A stretch of DNA of 64,000 bases, from positions 1,045,011 to 1,109,010 of the forward strand of contig VFFE01007081.1 of assembly GCA_008921705.1 (NCBI GenBank), in the 5' to 3' direction. The notes beneath the pieces are model-generated. The model was not told the DNA's origin. It made no database searches and saw nothing but the letters and a program-made list of their open reading frames with translations. The DNA comes from Burhinus oedicnemus (taxonomy: Eukaryota; Chordata; Aves; Charadriiformes; Burhinidae). The position numbers were made by a program, and so were the translations under genes. Positions 62,051 to 64,000 of this stretch are shown here, piece by piece; within the stretch, counting starts at the first letter, position 1; each line of letters starts with the position of its first letter.

Positions 62051-62097
62051 TTACTCCTTCAAGTTTACTCCTTCGAGGAAGATCCTTGAAGGAATAA
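62051..62097. repeat. Combined tandem and inverted repeat
   Basis: TTACTCCTTCAAG (62051-62063) is repeated with small changes directly afterwards (from about 62065). It is also present inverted as CTTGAAGGAATAA (62085-62097), with 12 of 13 positions complementary. The result is a hairpin of about 47 nt with an inner CTTC/GAAG stem. Confidence 0.75.
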
Positions 62098-62712
62098 CAA
62101 CCACATGTAGTCCAGGCCATTAATTATCCTCCATATCCAATTCCTGCTCCTTTCCCACCCATGCTGTCTCATGGTGTGTGCACATATAGGGTCTCTAATT
62201 CTCACTTAAATGCATTAACCTTAAGTTCTGGGAACATGATAGTTCTTACCAAAAGGTAGAGGAAAATCAGACTTCAATATTTATTTTAAAAGTGGCTGTG
62301 AAGTTAAACATGTGCAGCTCTCCGAGTGCTGGCCAGCACTTCAGCTGTTGAGATTTTTAATGAGTTGATAATGGTTGATTCTTTGCAAAAGAAGAGACAG
62401 TAGTGTTCTTTCTAAGGCCAAACCAAATCAATGTTGTCTTCTTAACCTCTGTCTACTCAAAAGAGAAAACGACAGATTATGGGTCATTTCACTGTCTTTC
62501 CCAGGTTCTCTACCCTCATCTCCTTGGATGACCCTGGTTCTTCTAGCTCCTTCCTATTCAAAAATGAATTATTTCCTTTGCTTATGGCCTGCACTTTCTA
62601 ACATCTGTACTATTTCTTTGGTACAATTTCCATCAGGAGTCCAGCTCCAAAATCAAACTTTGCTAGAAATAAAGGATCTTTACTTGATATTGACTTTCCT
62701 TGAGAAACTCAC

Positions 62713-62846
62713 CTATGAAAAATTCTAGCAATAACTTTAGACCTTTAACATTTCCACTCTTTTTGTCTGGGTCAAAAACTTTGTAAAGAAAAATTGCCAC
62801 TTGAAGTGTACATCCATTAACATTTATCTTGTAAGTTAGAAGAGCT
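62713..62846 (-). CDS. Candidate coding exon with EF-hand-like peptide
   Basis: On the minus strand a strong acceptor (a pyrimidine-rich tract ending CCATTTCTTAG) precedes the exon, and the donor ATAG|GTGAGT follows it. The 134-nt exon encodes 44 full codons plus single bases at each end. The middle reads VAIFLYKVFDPDKKSGNVKG. A helix, then FDPDxxxGxV, then a second hydrophobic helix, resembles a degenerate EF-hand with one extra residue in the loop. The spacing of the IxV-FL-FD-G pattern recalls the EF-hand-like region of dystrophin/dystrobrevin relatives, from memory only. The gene is not identified. No partner exon was found on this strand, so a decayed gene or chance is possible. Confidence 0.35.
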
Positions 62847-62849
62847 CTA

Positions 62850-64000
62850 AGAAATGGAGAAAACACTCTTTTCAAAAAGGAAGAAAAATTACAATATTTG
62901 TCCTCCCAAAGAAGTACCACAGGGCAAAATATAAAATTATTTTTTTAAATGAAAACCAGAGGAATTTGAAGTCCTTCTGTAAATGCAAATTTAAAAGCAG
63001 ACTTAATTACATAAATTCTCACAACACTGATATTTTGTATGGCTGAATAGCTGGCAATGACTAGCCGGCAATGTAACAGACCCTGTTCTTCTGACGCTTC
63101 ACTCCTGTTATTTACAAAAAAGCAGGCCCTTGTTTTCTGCTTGCAGTGAGTGGCTATAAACGACTGACCGATGCTCAGCAATAGCAAAAACGTGGGTCTT
63201 CCCTCAGTAGTTTGATTTCAGACAACTTGGTTGCTGGGAAAGAGAAATCAGTGACTACATATGTATATTTATGTGAAGTGAGAGTACATTCCTCAGCTGT
63301 GTGGCCAAAAGACACCTGAGCTTACCACACAACACCTCCGTTGTGTCCACACCAAGCCAGATGCTTTCCCCATGAAAACTTTGGGTTTGCTGCACTTGCT
63401 AGCAGAGGATGAATACACCAACCTTTCTAGGAATCGTGTACTACCAGAGTTTCTTTTAGGTCAAGTTTATAAATGGGTATAAACTTCCATCTGTACCGTG
63501 CTGGTCTGGAGGCCAATGAGAAAGAATAATTCCCTCAAATGGAAAAAATACACTAAATGTGCACATAGGTTTATTAAAAGTGTGGAGAAAAACCTGCTCT
63601 CTAGCTAGCCATTTCATGGCTCACTTTGTCATGTTGCAAAGGCAGAGGAAAGGGCAAGATGCCCATCTTGCATCTGAAGTTATGGTAGAGTGCCTCAGTG
63701 GTGCCACAGCCAGCTAATCTACCAGCCCTGTCTCGCTGGCTTGTGCGGTGGGGACAGAAACCATGGCACGCAGGAGGGAAAGTGTTGTGACTCCTTTGCA
63801 GGAGGGCTGTTGGCATTCCTTTCTAACTCACAGAGCCAGTTACCTAGATGTAATTAAAAGATAAAGATACTTTATCACAGCCAGGAAAACCAGGCCTCTC
63901 ACCTAGAGCTATTTCGAGTGCCTTCCCTGCATGCAGTTGCACAAACAACTTCAGGCTCTTTTTTTTAGCCATTCAGGACAGGACAAGACTTTCCAACCTG
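62850..64000. other. Non-coding stretch at right edge
   Basis: Short frames only. No exon preceding the 62.7-kb candidate on the minus strand could be identified before the window ends. Minus-strand donors near 63905 and 63325 lack convincing open exons. Confidence 0.5.

Larger units (their letters stand above)
49940..62700. other. Non-coding stretch, no gene recognised
   Basis: No gene is recognised. It contains a G-quadruplex motif (50816), an A-run near 53941-53957, 10-bp tandem duplications near 55218-55237 (GGTTTTGTTC twice) and at 56301-56320, a T-run near 57139-57152, and a GC-richer patch at 57680-58000. That patch carries a 126-codon frame without recognisable domains and a small hairpin (57926-57952). 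62051-62097 has a nested inverted and tandem repeat. Confidence 0.55.

Noticed and set aside
1..64000. tRNA, rRNA, known miRNA, CRISPR or endogenous retrovirus features
   Set aside because: No tRNA B-box with matching A-box, no rRNA-like block, no familiar miRNA mature sequence, no regular spaced repeats and no LTR pair or retroviral motif was recognised by eye.

Overview
The window looks like nuclear DNA of a vertebrate, most likely a sauropsid and probably a bird. Three points support this: the DNA is almost entirely non-coding with moderate to low GC; the only interspersed repeats I can recognise are old, decayed CR1/L3-type LINE fragments; and no Alu, B1/B2 or L1 sequence is visible. No prokaryotic gene organisation, rRNA, tRNA or CRISPR array is present. 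None of the long ATG-started open frames looks like a protein I know, and their lengths (up to about 190 codons) are near what chance gives in 64 kb. The window therefore reads as intergenic DNA or very long introns, and I found no complete gene.

Layout. 1-5.7 kb: non-coding, with one weak minus-strand exon candidate (611-665). 5.7-6.25 kb: a small CpG-rich block with a TATA-like element and a splice donor on the plus strand, the best promoter/first-exon candidate. 6.3-15.2 kb: unremarkable. 15.2-16.15 kb: a second CpG-enriched block ending in a G-quadruplex motif. 17.18-17.27 kb: a striking near-perfect hairpin with 34-nt arms. 19.5-20.0 kb: degenerate short repeats and a polypurine tract. 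20.7-21.1 kb and 29.6-29.7 kb: CR1 fragments on the plus strand. 34.1-35.7 kb and 49.1-49.9 kb: two larger CR1/L3-type relics on the minus strand. 39.6 kb: AT-rich palindromes. 40.25-40.6 kb: an open, CpG-retaining segment beside a CTCF-like motif. 62.7 kb: the best coding-exon candidate, minus strand, with an EF-hand-like peptide between strong splice sites.

Genes working together: nothing firm can be said. If the plus-strand promoter candidate at 6.1 kb is real, its transcript would run rightward through the window. The exon-like segments at 24.6 and 45.0 kb have matching phase (1-1) and could be spliced to it, but their open frames are short enough to be chance. The minus-strand exon candidate at 62.7 kb would belong to a different transcript. 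Repeat and motif calls rest on recalled consensus patterns read by eye; no alignment was run.
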